From the NCBI GenBank assembly GCA_016744595.1, contig JADGEB010000018.1, forward strand, positions 1 to 64,000: a DNA stretch of 64,000 nucleotides. The letters run 5' to 3'. The stretch comes from Desulfuromusa sp. (lineage in GTDB: Bacteria; Desulfobacterota; Desulfuromonadia; Desulfuromonadales; Geopsychrobacteraceae). The notes under the pieces were generated by a model that did no database searches, was not told where the DNA came from, and saw nothing but the letters and a program-made list of their open reading frames with translations. This document shows positions 44,544-53,026 of this stretch, one piece after another. Position numbers and translations under genes: made by a program. Position 1 is the first letter of the stretch, and every line of letters begins with the position of its first letter.

Positions 44544-44957
44544 CTAACGCCCGTCACCCGCTGCAAATTTAAGCATCGAGAATTTCTTTTTAATAATCTG
44601 ACTGGAAGCCTCAAAGAGGATCTGATTCTCTGCCAGATCAAACATCTCGTCATCGACCGAAACACTATTGCCATCGCCAAGAGGACTGGAATTGACCTGC
44701 TTGGTAAGAGTTCCATGAACACTAGAAATACCATTTGAACCGATGGGGAAATGTTTCGCATTGGTTTTCCGTCCAGCCATTTCAGGGTTGCTGATTGCCT
44801 TACGTAAATTGTCTTCAAAATTAAGTTTACGAGCTGAATACCCAGGGGTTTCAGCATTTGCGATATTTCCGGCAATCACCTGCTGTTTCTGAGCACGCAG
44901 ATCGAGACTCTTCTGCAATGCTGCAATAGTTCTATCGGCGATTCTTATATCTGCCAT
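44544..44957 (-). CDS. flgB: Flagellar proximal rod protein FlgB
   Basis: A proximal rod subunit of 137 residues. IAALQKSLDLRAQKQQVIAGNIANAETPGYSARKLNFEDNLRKAIS is the FlgB N-terminal region (ANAxTPGYxA), and DGNSVSVDDEMFDLAENQILFEASSQIIKKKFSMLKFAAGDGR is the C-terminal end. AGGAGTAAATC precedes the ATG. It is preceded by the 802-residue TPR gene with a 41-bp gap, so it is probably read from the sigma-54 promoter near 47,460. Confidence 0.96.
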   Translation of the reverse strand: MADIRIADRTIAALQKSLDLRAQKQQVIAGNIANAETPGYSARKLNFEDNLRKAISNPEMAGRKTNAKHFPIGSNGISSVHGTLTKQVNSSPLGDGNSVSVDDEMFDLAENQILFEASSQIIKKKFSMLKFAAGDGR

Positions 44958-44998
44958 GATTTACTCCTGACCAATTTCTGACTCTCAGATAAATTATC

Positions 44999-47407
44999 TT
45001 AACGTTTTTCTTGAATGAGCAAGTCCTGAGCCAACTTTCCCCAAGAACTGTCTCCATTTGTTTCGACCACCTCTTTCAGAAGCTTAAGTGCCGCTTTGCG
45101 CTGCTGCTTCCGAAGTAGGATTTGTGCCGTCCGGTAGCGAGATTGCGTTCCAAAATTAGGGTCTTCATGTAGTTGCCGATATATTTTTTCAGCGGCACTA
45201 TCTTTCTTTAATTGATAGTAAGCTTCCCCCAGCAGTGCCATTTCTTTGACTTGCAGAGACCCAGCAGTGCTGTACGCTTTTTCAAGACTCTTCACAACTG
45301 CCTGCAGGTTTTCCAGATGCCAATAAATATACGCAGCACGGATCTCCAGCTCAGGGCTACTCGGTCGATTTTCACGGTTCAACCAGGCTAGCAATTCATC
45401 TTGGCGATCTTCACGCTCAAACGCATCCAGCAAGATACCGAATAACGCCCCTCCATCTTCTCCCTGCGGGAACTCATCAAGGTAACGGCTCGCGTACTGA
45501 CCCGCGTTCTGATATTCTTTGCGCTTCAAATAAGATTGTGCCAAAGGCAGGTAGATAAACTCCTGTTCCTCATCTCCAGAGGTACGATCAAACAGATAAA
45601 GCAATACCCGACCTGATCTTTCATAGAGCCCAAGTCGATCAAATGCAGTTGCCAGATCATGAAGAAAATCTTTATCAAAGCCACTCCGAAGCAATAGTTT
45701 ACGATTCTTTTCTGCCAGAACAACCGCCTGTAAATCATTTTTTTCTTCAAGTAATTGACGTATAACTTTTGGTAATTGCTCTAGAATCAACAGATCAACT
45801 TCTCTGATGAATTCAGAACTGCCAAATCCACGGCGAAAGCGCATGAGGGCATCAACACTTTCTCGATGATCGCCCAATAAATAAAGAGCCAGTGCAGCTT
45901 TGAATCGGCTTTCTTCGCGAACCTGGCGAAACTGGGATTTCTTTCCAAGCTGTGCATACTCATTCACTGCTTGTGCAAGTTCCAATTCTCCACCGTAGAT
46001 CACCTTGCGATCGATCAACCGCAGTTCACCACGACCTCCGCCTTCACTATTGGGACGATCCAGAGTTGCTCGTTGTAAACCGATCATCCCCCAACCCATA
46101 TCTCCCGCTTCGTAGGCAGAGGCACCAGCAGCAAATAGCAGCAAATCATCTCCCGGTTCTTCTTTCAAAGGACTAACCAATTTCCGGTAGAGGGTGCTGG
46201 AAAAATTGTAGTTTTTATTTTTAAATGCACTGAATGCAGCTCGATTTAAAGAAAAGCGATAATAGTCGAAAAGTCCCGGCTCTTCAGCTAGATCCCGGTA
46301 CGCAGCAACCGCCTCATCCAATTCACCGAGACCAGCTTTGGCATCAGCAATCCGCATTTCCAATGGGACAAGTAAATTATCAGGCCAAGCAAAACCTGCA
46401 CTTTGCAAATATTCTAGTACGACACGATCCTGCCTTGAAGCCAGAGCTGTTTCGGCAAATAACAAATGGATTGGTGGTAACAAGGGATGGTTCTTGGCCA
46501 ATGGAGGCAATAGTTGCTTGAGAGTCAGTTGGGCAACTAAAGGCTGACCATCAAGAGCCTGCCCATAGGCTGTCAAATATTCGACACGGACTTGTTGCGA
46601 TCCCTCTTTCCGACGTAAAGAATCAAGCCGGGCAATTCCCGCCTCTGTGGCACCCGTTCGCAGTTGGGCTTCAGCCAGCATCAAATCACGCAGGTAGAGT
46701 TGTTCTTGATCCAGGCCACTTAAACCCGTTGCCGTCTGGATCAAGCTGAGGAACATATTATTGTCCGCATGTTGCTGCAATAACCAGAGTGGACTCTGGT
46801 CGTCCTCGATCAGGACGGGAAGTTTTGGTAGGGTAAAGCTGATCGGAAGTTCCAACTTCCAGTAGGTCTGAAAATCACGGAAAAACTCATCCCAGCGGCC
46901 TTTCCAGGGGGATTCCAGCTGAAATTGCGCAGCTCTCCTCCCAGCTTTACGCGGTGGCATGTCTTCAATCCTAAAAGCCACAGCTGGCCGCGTCGCATTT
47001 TCGGAGTCCCAGTAAATATTCATAACCACCTGGGACGAGTCTTGCTGAGGCTCAATAACAACCTGCTTAGGATGACGGCGCAGCAGAATCGATACCATCA
47101 ATTCTTGCTTTTTTTCTGCCAGCAGAATTTTAACCACCGTCTCATCTTCGGCCAGATTTTGTAACGTAGGAGAAACCTGCACATTGTTCAGAAGCAGAAC
47201 AACCCGCTGTCCGGAATGATCCGAGATAAATACTGGCAGACTGGAGAAGTTAAATATCATCCGAGTATAGCTTGGATGTTCCTGTTTCTTCATATCCAGC
47301 AGAGTAATTGATTCTGCACCTTGAACGGTCATTGTCACACTCATAAGAAACAGTAACAAAAGCAGCAATAACCCGATGATTTTTACAATTTTAATTGGCC
47401 GTCGCAT
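44999..47407 (-). CDS. Large exported TPR protein heading the flagellar operon
   Basis: An 802-residue protein without an assigned function. It has an N-terminal hydrophobic segment (about 8-30, a signal peptide or anchor) and an AMIN-like beta domain (about 34-135: YTRMIFNFSSLPVFISDHSGQRVVLLL and QVVIEPQQDSSQVVMNIYWDS). About 15 degenerate TPR repeats follow, from about 215 to the end (for example LGELDEAVAAYRDLAEE, LAQSYLKRKEYQNAGQYASRYLDEFPQGED, AEKIYRQLHEDPNFGTQSRYRTAQILLRKQQRKAALKLL). The protein is probably periplasmic. GGAGG precedes the ATG. It is the first gene after a sigma-54 promoter and lies 41 bp before flgB, so it should be made with the early basal-body proteins. A scaffold or wall-related role in rod assembly is a guess. 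Confidence 0.75.
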   Translation of the reverse strand: MRRPIKIVKIIGLLLLLLLFLMSVTMTVQGAESITLLDMKKQEHPSYTRMIFNFSSLPVFISDHSGQRVVLLLNNVQVSPTLQNLAEDETVVKILLAEKKQELMVSILLRRHPKQVVIEPQQDSSQVVMNIYWDSENATRPAVAFRIEDMPPRKAGRRAAQFQLESPWKGRWDEFFRDFQTYWKLELPISFTLPKLPVLIEDDQSPLWLLQQHADNNMFLSLIQTATGLSGLDQEQLYLRDLMLAEAQLRTGATEAGIARLDSLRRKEGSQQVRVEYLTAYGQALDGQPLVAQLTLKQLLPPLAKNHPLLPPIHLLFAETALASRQDRVVLEYLQSAGFAWPDNLLVPLEMRIADAKAGLGELDEAVAAYRDLAEEPGLFDYYRFSLNRAAFSAFKNKNYNFSSTLYRKLVSPLKEEPGDDLLLFAAGASAYEAGDMGWGMIGLQRATLDRPNSEGGGRGELRLIDRKVIYGGELELAQAVNEYAQLGKKSQFRQVREESRFKAALALYLLGDHRESVDALMRFRRGFGSSEFIREVDLLILEQLPKVIRQLLEEKNDLQAVVLAEKNRKLLLRSGFDKDFLHDLATAFDRLGLYERSGRVLLYLFDRTSGDEEQEFIYLPLAQSYLKRKEYQNAGQYASRYLDEFPQGEDGGALFGILLDAFEREDRQDELLAWLNRENRPSSPELEIRAAYIYWHLENLQAVVKSLEKAYSTAGSLQVKEMALLGEAYYQLKKDSAAEKIYRQLHEDPNFGTQSRYRTAQILLRKQQRKAALKLLKEVVETNGDSSWGKLAQDLLIQEKR

Positions 47408-47451
47408 CCACGCCTCCGGTAGTTGTTATTCATACCCGGGAAGGTTCATAG

Positions 47452-47467
47452 GCGAAAACTGTGCCAA
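47452..47467 (-). promoter_or_regulatory. Sigma-54 promoter for the first flagellar operon
   Basis: On the minus strand TTGGCACAGTTTTCGC gives the sigma-54 pattern: TTGGCAC at -24 and GC at -12, with ten bases between GG and GC. Start of transcription would fall near 47,440, about 33 bases before the TPR gene ATG. No other sigma-type boxes match as well in this gap. Flagellar genes under sigma-54 are well known in related bacteria and need an NtrC-type activator. Confidence 0.75.
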
Positions 47468-47567
47468 AAGCTTTTACAACTTCCTAACCTACTGAAATTA
47501 AATAGTTTGCCTCCTGGAGGAATCGATCAACCTGGCTGGTCTAATATGGGGATAAAAAAAAAGACGT

Positions 47568-47582
47568 GATTTTGACAAAATC
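47568..47582. promoter_or_regulatory. Palindrome upstream of the sigma-54 promoter, possible activator site
   Basis: GATTTTG at 47,568-47,574 and CAAAATC at 47,576-47,582 form a perfect 7-bp palindrome around one base. It lies about 100 bases upstream of the -24 box, the usual distance for enhancer-binding protein sites. The same half-site CAAAATC occurs about 35 bases upstream of the motA sigma-54 promoter (33,879-33,885). Operator function is inference from position. Confidence 0.35.
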
Positions 47583-47764
47583 GTGACAACCCCAAAAAGT
47601 GACAGCACAATTCAGAATTTAGAAAAACCCGCTAATTGGACTCAGTGTGTCTATAGATACTCTCTTCTTGAGATTTCAGAAGTGTTTTTAGACTTTTTTT
47701 TGATATTGCCACGGTGTTTTTCAATAGTCAGAGGCGAAAGAGAATGCAACTCGGAGATCTGGAT

Positions 47765-47986
47765 TTAAGTCGGAGTTAATTTTAAATCCCAACTCTGCAC
47801 TTTTCGGTCAGTTATATCCTGATGTGTGCCAAACATAACCAGCGGCTTTCCACCATTCAACCATTCTGCCACAATCAAGTACCCATACCCATCTGCCATT
47901 TTTGCGCTTCATCCTTACTTCGTACTTATAATAATCAAGCTCACCGTTATGATTTTCCTTATTATTCAGTCATTTATGGTGCTATA
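47765..47986 (-). pseudogene. Decayed PAS/PAC-domain sensor gene remnant
   Basis: Read on the minus strand, the region encodes a recognisable PAS_3-type C-terminal half: HNGELDYYKYEVRMKRK then NGRWVWVLDCGRMVEW. A one-base frame shift near 47,850 leads into GKPLVMFGTHQDITDRK, ending at a TAA at 47,765-47,767. An in-frame TGA lies near the upstream end. The piece matches the usual 'YEVRMRRKDGxWxWVLDRGxVxEW...GKPLRMxGTHxDITxRK' layout of PAS-PAC domains in histidine kinases and diguanylate cyclases. It has no start, partner domain or intact frame, so it is a remnant. Confidence 0.75.
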
Positions 47987-48025
47987 CTGCAAACCATTAT
48001 CATCACTAAAAAATGGGACTTACCA

Positions 48026-48397
48026 ATGCCATTCAATCCCACACTTGCAAAACTAAGAGTCATTCAGACTAATGCTTTCAATTTGGAAGCAATGCTAGGT
48101 CTCGCCCTCAGAGGAAAGGACACTCAGATCATTCTCGAACGGATAACTTCAGCAGTTTCGTACCAATTTTCACTTGAAGAGAAAACCATGAAAAATCTAA
48201 AAATCAAGATGTCAGAAGAACACCTTTCCGAACACAAAAAACTGCTGAAAGAGATCAAACAGCAAGAAAAAAATTGGAGAAAAAAGACTTTCTCCGATGA
48301 GCTTTTTGCTGAATCGATCAAGACCAAGCTGTTTTTCCATATCCGTAGCCAAGACAACCCCCTTAGAGATTCAGTCCTGCAAGCCGCAAGTAGCTGA
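48026..48397 (+). CDS. Short hemerythrin-like protein with incomplete iron ligands
   Basis: A 123-residue helical protein with a hemerythrin-like ligand pattern: E51 in FSLEE, H66 and H70 (EEHLSEHKK), H105 and D110 (FHIRSQD). The spacing (E-x14-H-x3-H and H-x4-D) is exactly that of hemerythrins, and the FxxEExxM motif is present. The histidine normally four before the Glu is Q47, and the first-helix histidine is not visible. It may bind iron differently, or not at all. The frame is open upstream to 47,822, but that part is the opposite strand of a PAS remnant, so the ATG at 48,026 is preferred. The ribosome binding site is weak. It could be a decaying gene. Confidence 0.5.
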   Translation: MPFNPTLAKLRVIQTNAFNLEAMLGLALRGKDTQIILERITSAVSYQFSLEEKTMKNLKIKMSEEHLSEHKKLLKEIKQQEKNWRKKTFSDELFAESIKTKLFFHIRSQDNPLRDSVLQAASS

Positions 48398-48518
48398 CCT
48401 TCACCATGCAATACCCACTTGTAAACCTTTGTTTATTTTCAGGTTGACTAGTTGATAATTTATCGGCATGATCCCTTCTCGAAACAACATCATCTAAAAA
48501 CAATTAAGGGAAAACGTC

Positions 48519-49388
48519 ATGGGTTACCTCATTGCAATCACAATTCTTTGGGCATTCTCCTTCAGTCTGATCGGTGTATATCTGGCCGGACAAGTGGATG
48601 CTTATTTTTCGGTACTTACCCGGGTCGCCTTAGCAACCATCGTTTTCCTCCCGTTTATACGCCGAGTTCCAGTGCCTCTTGCCGCCAAACTAATGGCTCT
48701 GGGAGCAATCCAGTTGGGCTGTATGTACGTATGCTACTATCAGTCCTTTCTTCTGCTAAGTGTTCCCGAAGTTCTCATTTTTACGATCCTGACTCCTGTT
48801 TACGTAACCCTTATTTTTGACCTGATGCAGGGACGTTTCAGCTTCAGATACCTGATCACAGCTCTCATTGCTGTTTTGGGTGCAGCAATCATCCGCTACA
48901 GCTCGCTCGGTAACGATATATTTACCGGGTTTATGGTTGTTCAAGGGGCAAATATCTGCTTTGCAATTGGACAGGTTGGCTATAAAGTTCTCCTGCAGCG
49001 TGAAAACTTGCAACTTCCTCAACGCGCTATTTTTGGTTATTTCTATCTGGGAGCTTTGGTTGTCACCGTCATAACCTGGTTTCTCTTTGGAAATTCTGCC
49101 AAGCTTCCTACTACCGCACTACAGTGGGAAATCCTCCTTTATCTTGGTCTGATTGCATCTGGCCTGGGTTATTTTTTCTGGAATAAAGGAGCGACAAGAG
49201 TAGATGCCGGAACGCTGGCAATTATGAACAACGCTCTGGTTCCTGCTGGGCTGATCGTTAACTTGGTCATCTGGAATCGAGATGCCAACTTGGTTCGTCT
49301 TTGCCTTGGCGGAGCCGTTCTCCTCTTTTCCTTGCTGTTACATGAATATTGGGGCAAACAGCAGAACCTGAAAGCACAAACAAATTAA
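48519..49388 (+). CDS. EamA/DMT-family membrane transporter
   Basis: A 289-residue protein with ten predicted membrane segments in two EamA repeats. MGYLIAITILWAFSFSLIGVYLAGQVDAYFSVLTRVALATIVFLPFI is the first repeat start, and LIASGLGYFFWNKGATRVDAGTLAIMNNALVPAGLIVNLVIW the conserved end of the second. The substrate is unknown, and the proteins of this type that are known export amino acids or metabolites. A TAAGGGAAAAC site precedes the ATG. A second EamA gene follows 38 bp later and the two share only general fold. They could work as separate pumps. Confidence 0.85.
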   Translation: MGYLIAITILWAFSFSLIGVYLAGQVDAYFSVLTRVALATIVFLPFIRRVPVPLAAKLMALGAIQLGCMYVCYYQSFLLLSVPEVLIFTILTPVYVTLIFDLMQGRFSFRYLITALIAVLGAAIIRYSSLGNDIFTGFMVVQGANICFAIGQVGYKVLLQRENLQLPQRAIFGYFYLGALVVTVITWFLFGNSAKLPTTALQWEILLYLGLIASGLGYFFWNKGATRVDAGTLAIMNNALVPAGLIVNLVIWNRDANLVRLCLGGAVLLFSLLLHEYWGKQQNLKAQTN

Positions 49389-49426
49389 TTCACTCACAGC
49401 CCGCTACTGGAGTATAGTGCCGGGCT

Positions 49427-50320
49427 ATGTCCAGCCAATCGACTCTCACCATCTATCTAAAATTGCTGCTGATGGCTCTGTTCTGGGGTGGAACATTCAT
49501 TTCTGGGCGGCTCCTCGCGGGGGAGGTTCAAGCCTTTTCTGCTGCTTTTTTGCGTTTTGCTATCGCCTCAATTGTTTTGTTACTCATCACGTTGCGCAGC
49601 CATAAAAAATTACCCTCTATCCAGCGGGAGCAATGGTTTCCATTACTGCTACTCGGTTTGAGTGGTGTCTTTACTTATAACTTTTTTTTCTTTCGTGGAT
49701 TACAATTAATCGAAGCAGGTCGAGCAGCAGTGATTATTGCCAATAATCCGATTTTTATCGCTTTATTTGCTGCTATTCTGTTTGGCGAAAAACTGAACCT
49801 GATCAAAATTATCGGTATTATTCTGTCTGTGTGCGGAGCTATTGTTGTTATTACTAAGGGTCACCCGATAACGATACTGCACAGCGGCATAGGAAAAGGT
49901 GAACTTTATATTTTTGGCTGTGTTATCTCCTGGGTCACTTATTCGTTGGTGGGTCGTAGTGCCATGCGCAGTCTCTCACCACTGATTGCTGTGACCTATT
50001 CAGCTCTAATCGGCGCATTTCTTTTACTTCCAGCAGCTTTCATGGAAGGGATGTTTGGTCAAATTAAAAATTATTCTCTGACCGCCTGGCTAAGTCTATT
50101 CTACCTTGGACTCTGTGGAACGGTACTTGGTTTCGTCTGGTATTACCAAGGAATTCAACGAATTGGCTCAACCCGAGCCGGACAATTTATCAATTTTGTC
50201 CCAATTTGTGCCATTCTCCTTTCTGCATGGCTACTCGATGAACCCTTAACTGCATCTCTTTTAAGTGGCGTATTTCTCGTCAGTAGTGGAGTATACCTGA
50301 CCAATAGGCACTCAAAATAA
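49427..50320 (+). CDS. EamA/DMT-family membrane transporter
   Basis: A 297-residue protein with ten predicted membrane segments and two EamA repeats: LLLMALFWGGTFISGRLLAGEVQAFSAAFLRFAIASIVLLLITL and LSLFYLGLCGTVLGFVWYYQGIQRIGSTRAGQFINFVPICAILLSAWLLDEPLTASLLSGVFLVSSGVYL. The FWGxxF and WLLDEPLTA motifs are typical. The substrate is unknown. It follows another EamA gene in the same direction and may be read with it. GlgC lies 124 bp further on. Confidence 0.87.
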   Translation: MSSQSTLTIYLKLLLMALFWGGTFISGRLLAGEVQAFSAAFLRFAIASIVLLLITLRSHKKLPSIQREQWFPLLLLGLSGVFTYNFFFFRGLQLIEAGRAAVIIANNPIFIALFAAILFGEKLNLIKIIGIILSVCGAIVVITKGHPITILHSGIGKGELYIFGCVISWVTYSLVGRSAMRSLSPLIAVTYSALIGAFLLLPAAFMEGMFGQIKNYSLTAWLSLFYLGLCGTVLGFVWYYQGIQRIGSTRAGQFINFVPICAILLSAWLLDEPLTASLLSGVFLVSSGVYLTNRHSK

Positions 50321-50444
50321 TTAGATCCACTATGCGCAAATTAAGATAAATCTGTTAGAGTGTCATCGACCTCATTTTGTAAAACTGCCCGCATATATTT
50401 GAACACTGCATTCAGCCCGTTTTTGACACTTCGAGGAGGGATTC

Positions 50445-51728
50445 ATGCCAGAAAATCCAGATCGTCATATCGTTTACCGCTATGTGAGTCATCTTGTTAA
50501 AGACACCTTTGCGTTGGTTCTGGCCGGAGGCCGGGGGAGCCGACTACACGAACTCACTGAATGGCGAGCCAAGCCGGCTGTCTATTTTGGTGGCAAATAT
50601 CGCATTATCGACTTTCCCCTCTCCAACTGTGTCAATTCAGGAATTCGCCGGATCGGAGTCCTCACCCAGTACAAATCCCATTCGCTGATTCGCCATCTGG
50701 TCCGGGGCTGGAGTCATTTCAAAAAAGAATTGGGTGAATTCGTAGAAGTTCTACCGGCATCCCAGCGCTTTTCTGAAGAATGGTACCAAGGGACAGCAGA
50801 TGCCGTATACCAAAACCTTGATATCATCCGGGCGGAAAAACCCAAATATGTCCTGATTCTTTCTGGTGATCATATTTATCGGATGGATTATCGCCCCATG
50901 TTACTGGAGCACGTTGCAACGGGCGCAGACATGACGGTGTCCTGCCTGGAAGTTCCTATTGAAGAAGCCGCTGGCGCTTTCGGCGTTATGACCGTTGACG
51001 AAGACAAGCGAATTTTAAGGTTTGATGAAAAACCAGAGCACCCGTCACCCATTCCCGGGCAGCCAGGAACAACCCTGGCTTCAATGGGAAATTATATCTT
51101 TAATACCGAATTTCTTTTTGATTTACTTGAAAAGGACGGTAAGAATCCTGACTCTGAACATGATTTTGGCAAGAACATTATCCCATCAATTGTCGATAAT
51201 CATAAAGTCTATGCCTATCCATTTCGCGATCCGGAAACCAATCAATTGGCCTACTGGCGTGATGTTGGATCTCTGGATGCTTTCTGGGAAGCCAACATGG
51301 AATTGATCTCTCCCAAACCAGAACTGAATCTCTACGACCCGGAATGGCCGATGTGGACCTATCAAATGCAATTACCACCGGCCAAATTTGTTTTCGATGA
51401 TGAAGACCGACGCGGTATGGCGGTGGACACAACCGTTTCTGCCGGATGCATTGTTTCTGGTTCTCGCTTGAAAAAAGTTCTCCTTTTTTCCAATGTCAGG
51501 GTTCATTCTTACTCAACAATTGAAGAAACTGTTATTCTTCCAGAGGTTATCATCCATCGGCATTGCAAAATTAGACGAGCAATCATCGACCGAGGCTGTG
51601 AAATTCCCGAAGGAACTGTCATTGGTTTTGATGCTGAGCAAGACAAGGCGAACGGTTTCAGGATAACCGAAAAAGGAGTTGTTCTGGTGACCCGTGGAAT
51701 GTTGGGACAACCTGGTGGATATGCATAG
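50445..51728 (+). CDS. glgC: Glucose-1-phosphate adenylyltransferase
   Basis: Makes ADP-glucose for glycogen synthesis. The 427-residue protein has the pyrophosphorylase loop [36 protein letters not shown] (about 25-60), [11 protein letters not shown], the substrate motif [26 protein letters not shown] and a C-terminal left-handed beta-helix with [60 protein letters not shown]. An AGGAGGG ribosome binding site precedes the ATG. No other glg gene is in the window. The following gene is a diguanylate cyclase starting two bases after the stop. Confidence 0.95.
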   Translation: MPENPDRHIVYRYVSHLVKDTFALVLAGGRGSRLHELTEWRAKPAVYFGGKYRIIDFPLSNCVNSGIRRIGVLTQYKSHSLIRHLVRGWSHFKKELGEFVEVLPASQRFSEEWYQGTADAVYQNLDIIRAEKPKYVLILSGDHIYRMDYRPMLLEHVATGADMTVSCLEVPIEEAAGAFGVMTVDEDKRILRFDEKPEHPSPIPGQPGTTLASMGNYIFNTEFLFDLLEKDGKNPDSEHDFGKNIIPSIVDNHKVYAYPFRDPETNQLAYWRDVGSLDAFWEANMELISPKPELNLYDPEWPMWTYQMQLPPAKFVFDDEDRRGMAVDTTVSAGCIVSGSRLKKVLLFSNVRVHSYSTIEETVILPEVIIHRHCKIRRAIIDRGCEIPEGTVIGFDAEQDKANGFRITEKGVVLVTRGMLGQPGGYA

Positions 51729-51730
51729 TT

Positions 51731-52834
51731 TTGACAAATATACTTAACATAAAAAGTCAATTGGAAACCTCTGTGTCAAAATCAAAAGATGGAACACAAC
51801 TGGAGCTTAACCGGCTAAAAAAAGAGAATCAGGAATTGCAACAGAGTTTTGATAATCTTAGCCAAACTCAGAAAGCTCTTGAGCTAGTTATTGCTGAAAG
51901 CAACAATCGACAGCTTCAGGCGGAAATGGCCGGCATGGAACTGGAACAGATTTTTCTGGCAGTTACCGATGCGATCTGGGTCATCAGCGATGAAGGGATT
52001 GTTGCTCGTGCCAACGAAGCCATGCTGAACCTACTTGAAAAACCTTTAGATGAAGTTCTGGGAAAGAATTGCTCGGAACTGCTACACAACAAACTTTGTT
52101 CGCAAGAATCCTGCCCCCTAAAATTGAACAGCGGTGGACAGCAACAGGAATACGATATTCAAGTCGGAAGAAAAAATAATCAACAGGAACACTATATCCT
52201 AAGCACTGCCCCTCTGACGACCATCGTTGGCTCTGCTGGAATTGTCTGCCAGTTTAAAGATATTACCTCCCGTAAGCATGCCGAAGAGAAACTAACTGAG
52301 CTGAATGAAACGTTAACCAAAATGGCGTTGGTTGACGGGTTGACCCAGATTGCCAACCGTCGCCACTTTGATGACACAATTGAACAGGAGTGGAAAAGGC
52401 TTGCTCGTAATAAGAAACCATTATCTCTATTGCTTGCCGATATTGATTTCTTTAAAAAATACAACGACCACTATGGCCATCAGGCAGGCGATGACTGCCT
52501 GCGTCAAGTAGGTAAAGCTCTCGCTGGAATGACTTTGCGATCAGCAGACCTAGTTGCCCGCTACGGCGGCGAAGAATTTGTCCTCCTGCTACCTGAGACT
52601 GATTTGGAAGGGGCAGTCTGTGTTGGCAACCAGACTCTTGAGAGTATCAACCAACTCAAGATCGAACACACTTCCTCTGATGTCGCTGAGACCGTAACAA
52701 TCAGTCTTGGCGCAGCGACCCTTATCCCCGCTCACGATACTTCACCAAAGCAATTGATCGAGCTGGCAGATCAGGCTCTCTATCAGTCAAAAAGTACCGG
52801 TAGAAATAGGGTCACTGCAGCCTTGTCAGATTAA
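51731..52834 (+). CDS. Diguanylate cyclase with coiled coil and PAS domain
   Basis: Makes c-di-GMP from two GTP. The 367-residue protein has a coiled coil (about 22-70), a PAS domain (about 71-180) with a cysteine cluster (CSELLHNKLCSQESCPLK) that may sense redox or metal, the PAS-PAC end IVCQFKDITSRKHAEEKLTEL, and a GGDEF domain with active site GGEEF (279-283). The I-site R270-x-x-D273 for product feedback is present. The frame starts at TTG (51,731-51,733); GTG at 51,773 is an alternative, and neither has a clear ribosome binding site. It follows glgC by two bases and could be translationally coupled. It has no membrane segment. Confidence 0.85.
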   Translation: MTNILNIKSQLETSVSKSKDGTQLELNRLKKENQELQQSFDNLSQTQKALELVIAESNNRQLQAEMAGMELEQIFLAVTDAIWVISDEGIVARANEAMLNLLEKPLDEVLGKNCSELLHNKLCSQESCPLKLNSGGQQQEYDIQVGRKNNQQEHYILSTAPLTTIVGSAGIVCQFKDITSRKHAEEKLTELNETLTKMALVDGLTQIANRRHFDDTIEQEWKRLARNKKPLSLLLADIDFFKKYNDHYGHQAGDDCLRQVGKALAGMTLRSADLVARYGGEEFVLLLPETDLEGAVCVGNQTLESINQLKIEHTSSDVAETVTISLGAATLIPAHDTSPKQLIELADQALYQSKSTGRNRVTAALSD

Positions 52835-53026
52835 TTTTACCCTTCGTTCAACACCAGAAAAAACTATCTTGGTTATATTGCCAGAGTTGAAATCCTGGTT
52901 TTTTTCATCGTCCAACTCAAAAACAATCAGCTGACACAAATCCAAAGACGAAAATTAAAATTTGTGCATTTTTCTGCCTTCCCTGCTAAGATTGGTTTTT
53001 TTCAACAATCGACAAGGGGAGCATTA

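Noticed and set aside
47822-48025. Upstream in-frame extension of the hemerythrin-like gene
   Set aside because: The translated part is the opposite strand of the PAS remnant and is rich in Cys/His/Pro with no resemblance to any domain.
48444-48472. Sigma-70-type promoter (TTGACT, 17-bp spacer, CATGAT) before the first plus-strand EamA gene
   Set aside because: The -10 box is poor, so it was not listed as a feature; a promoter somewhere in this gap is likely.
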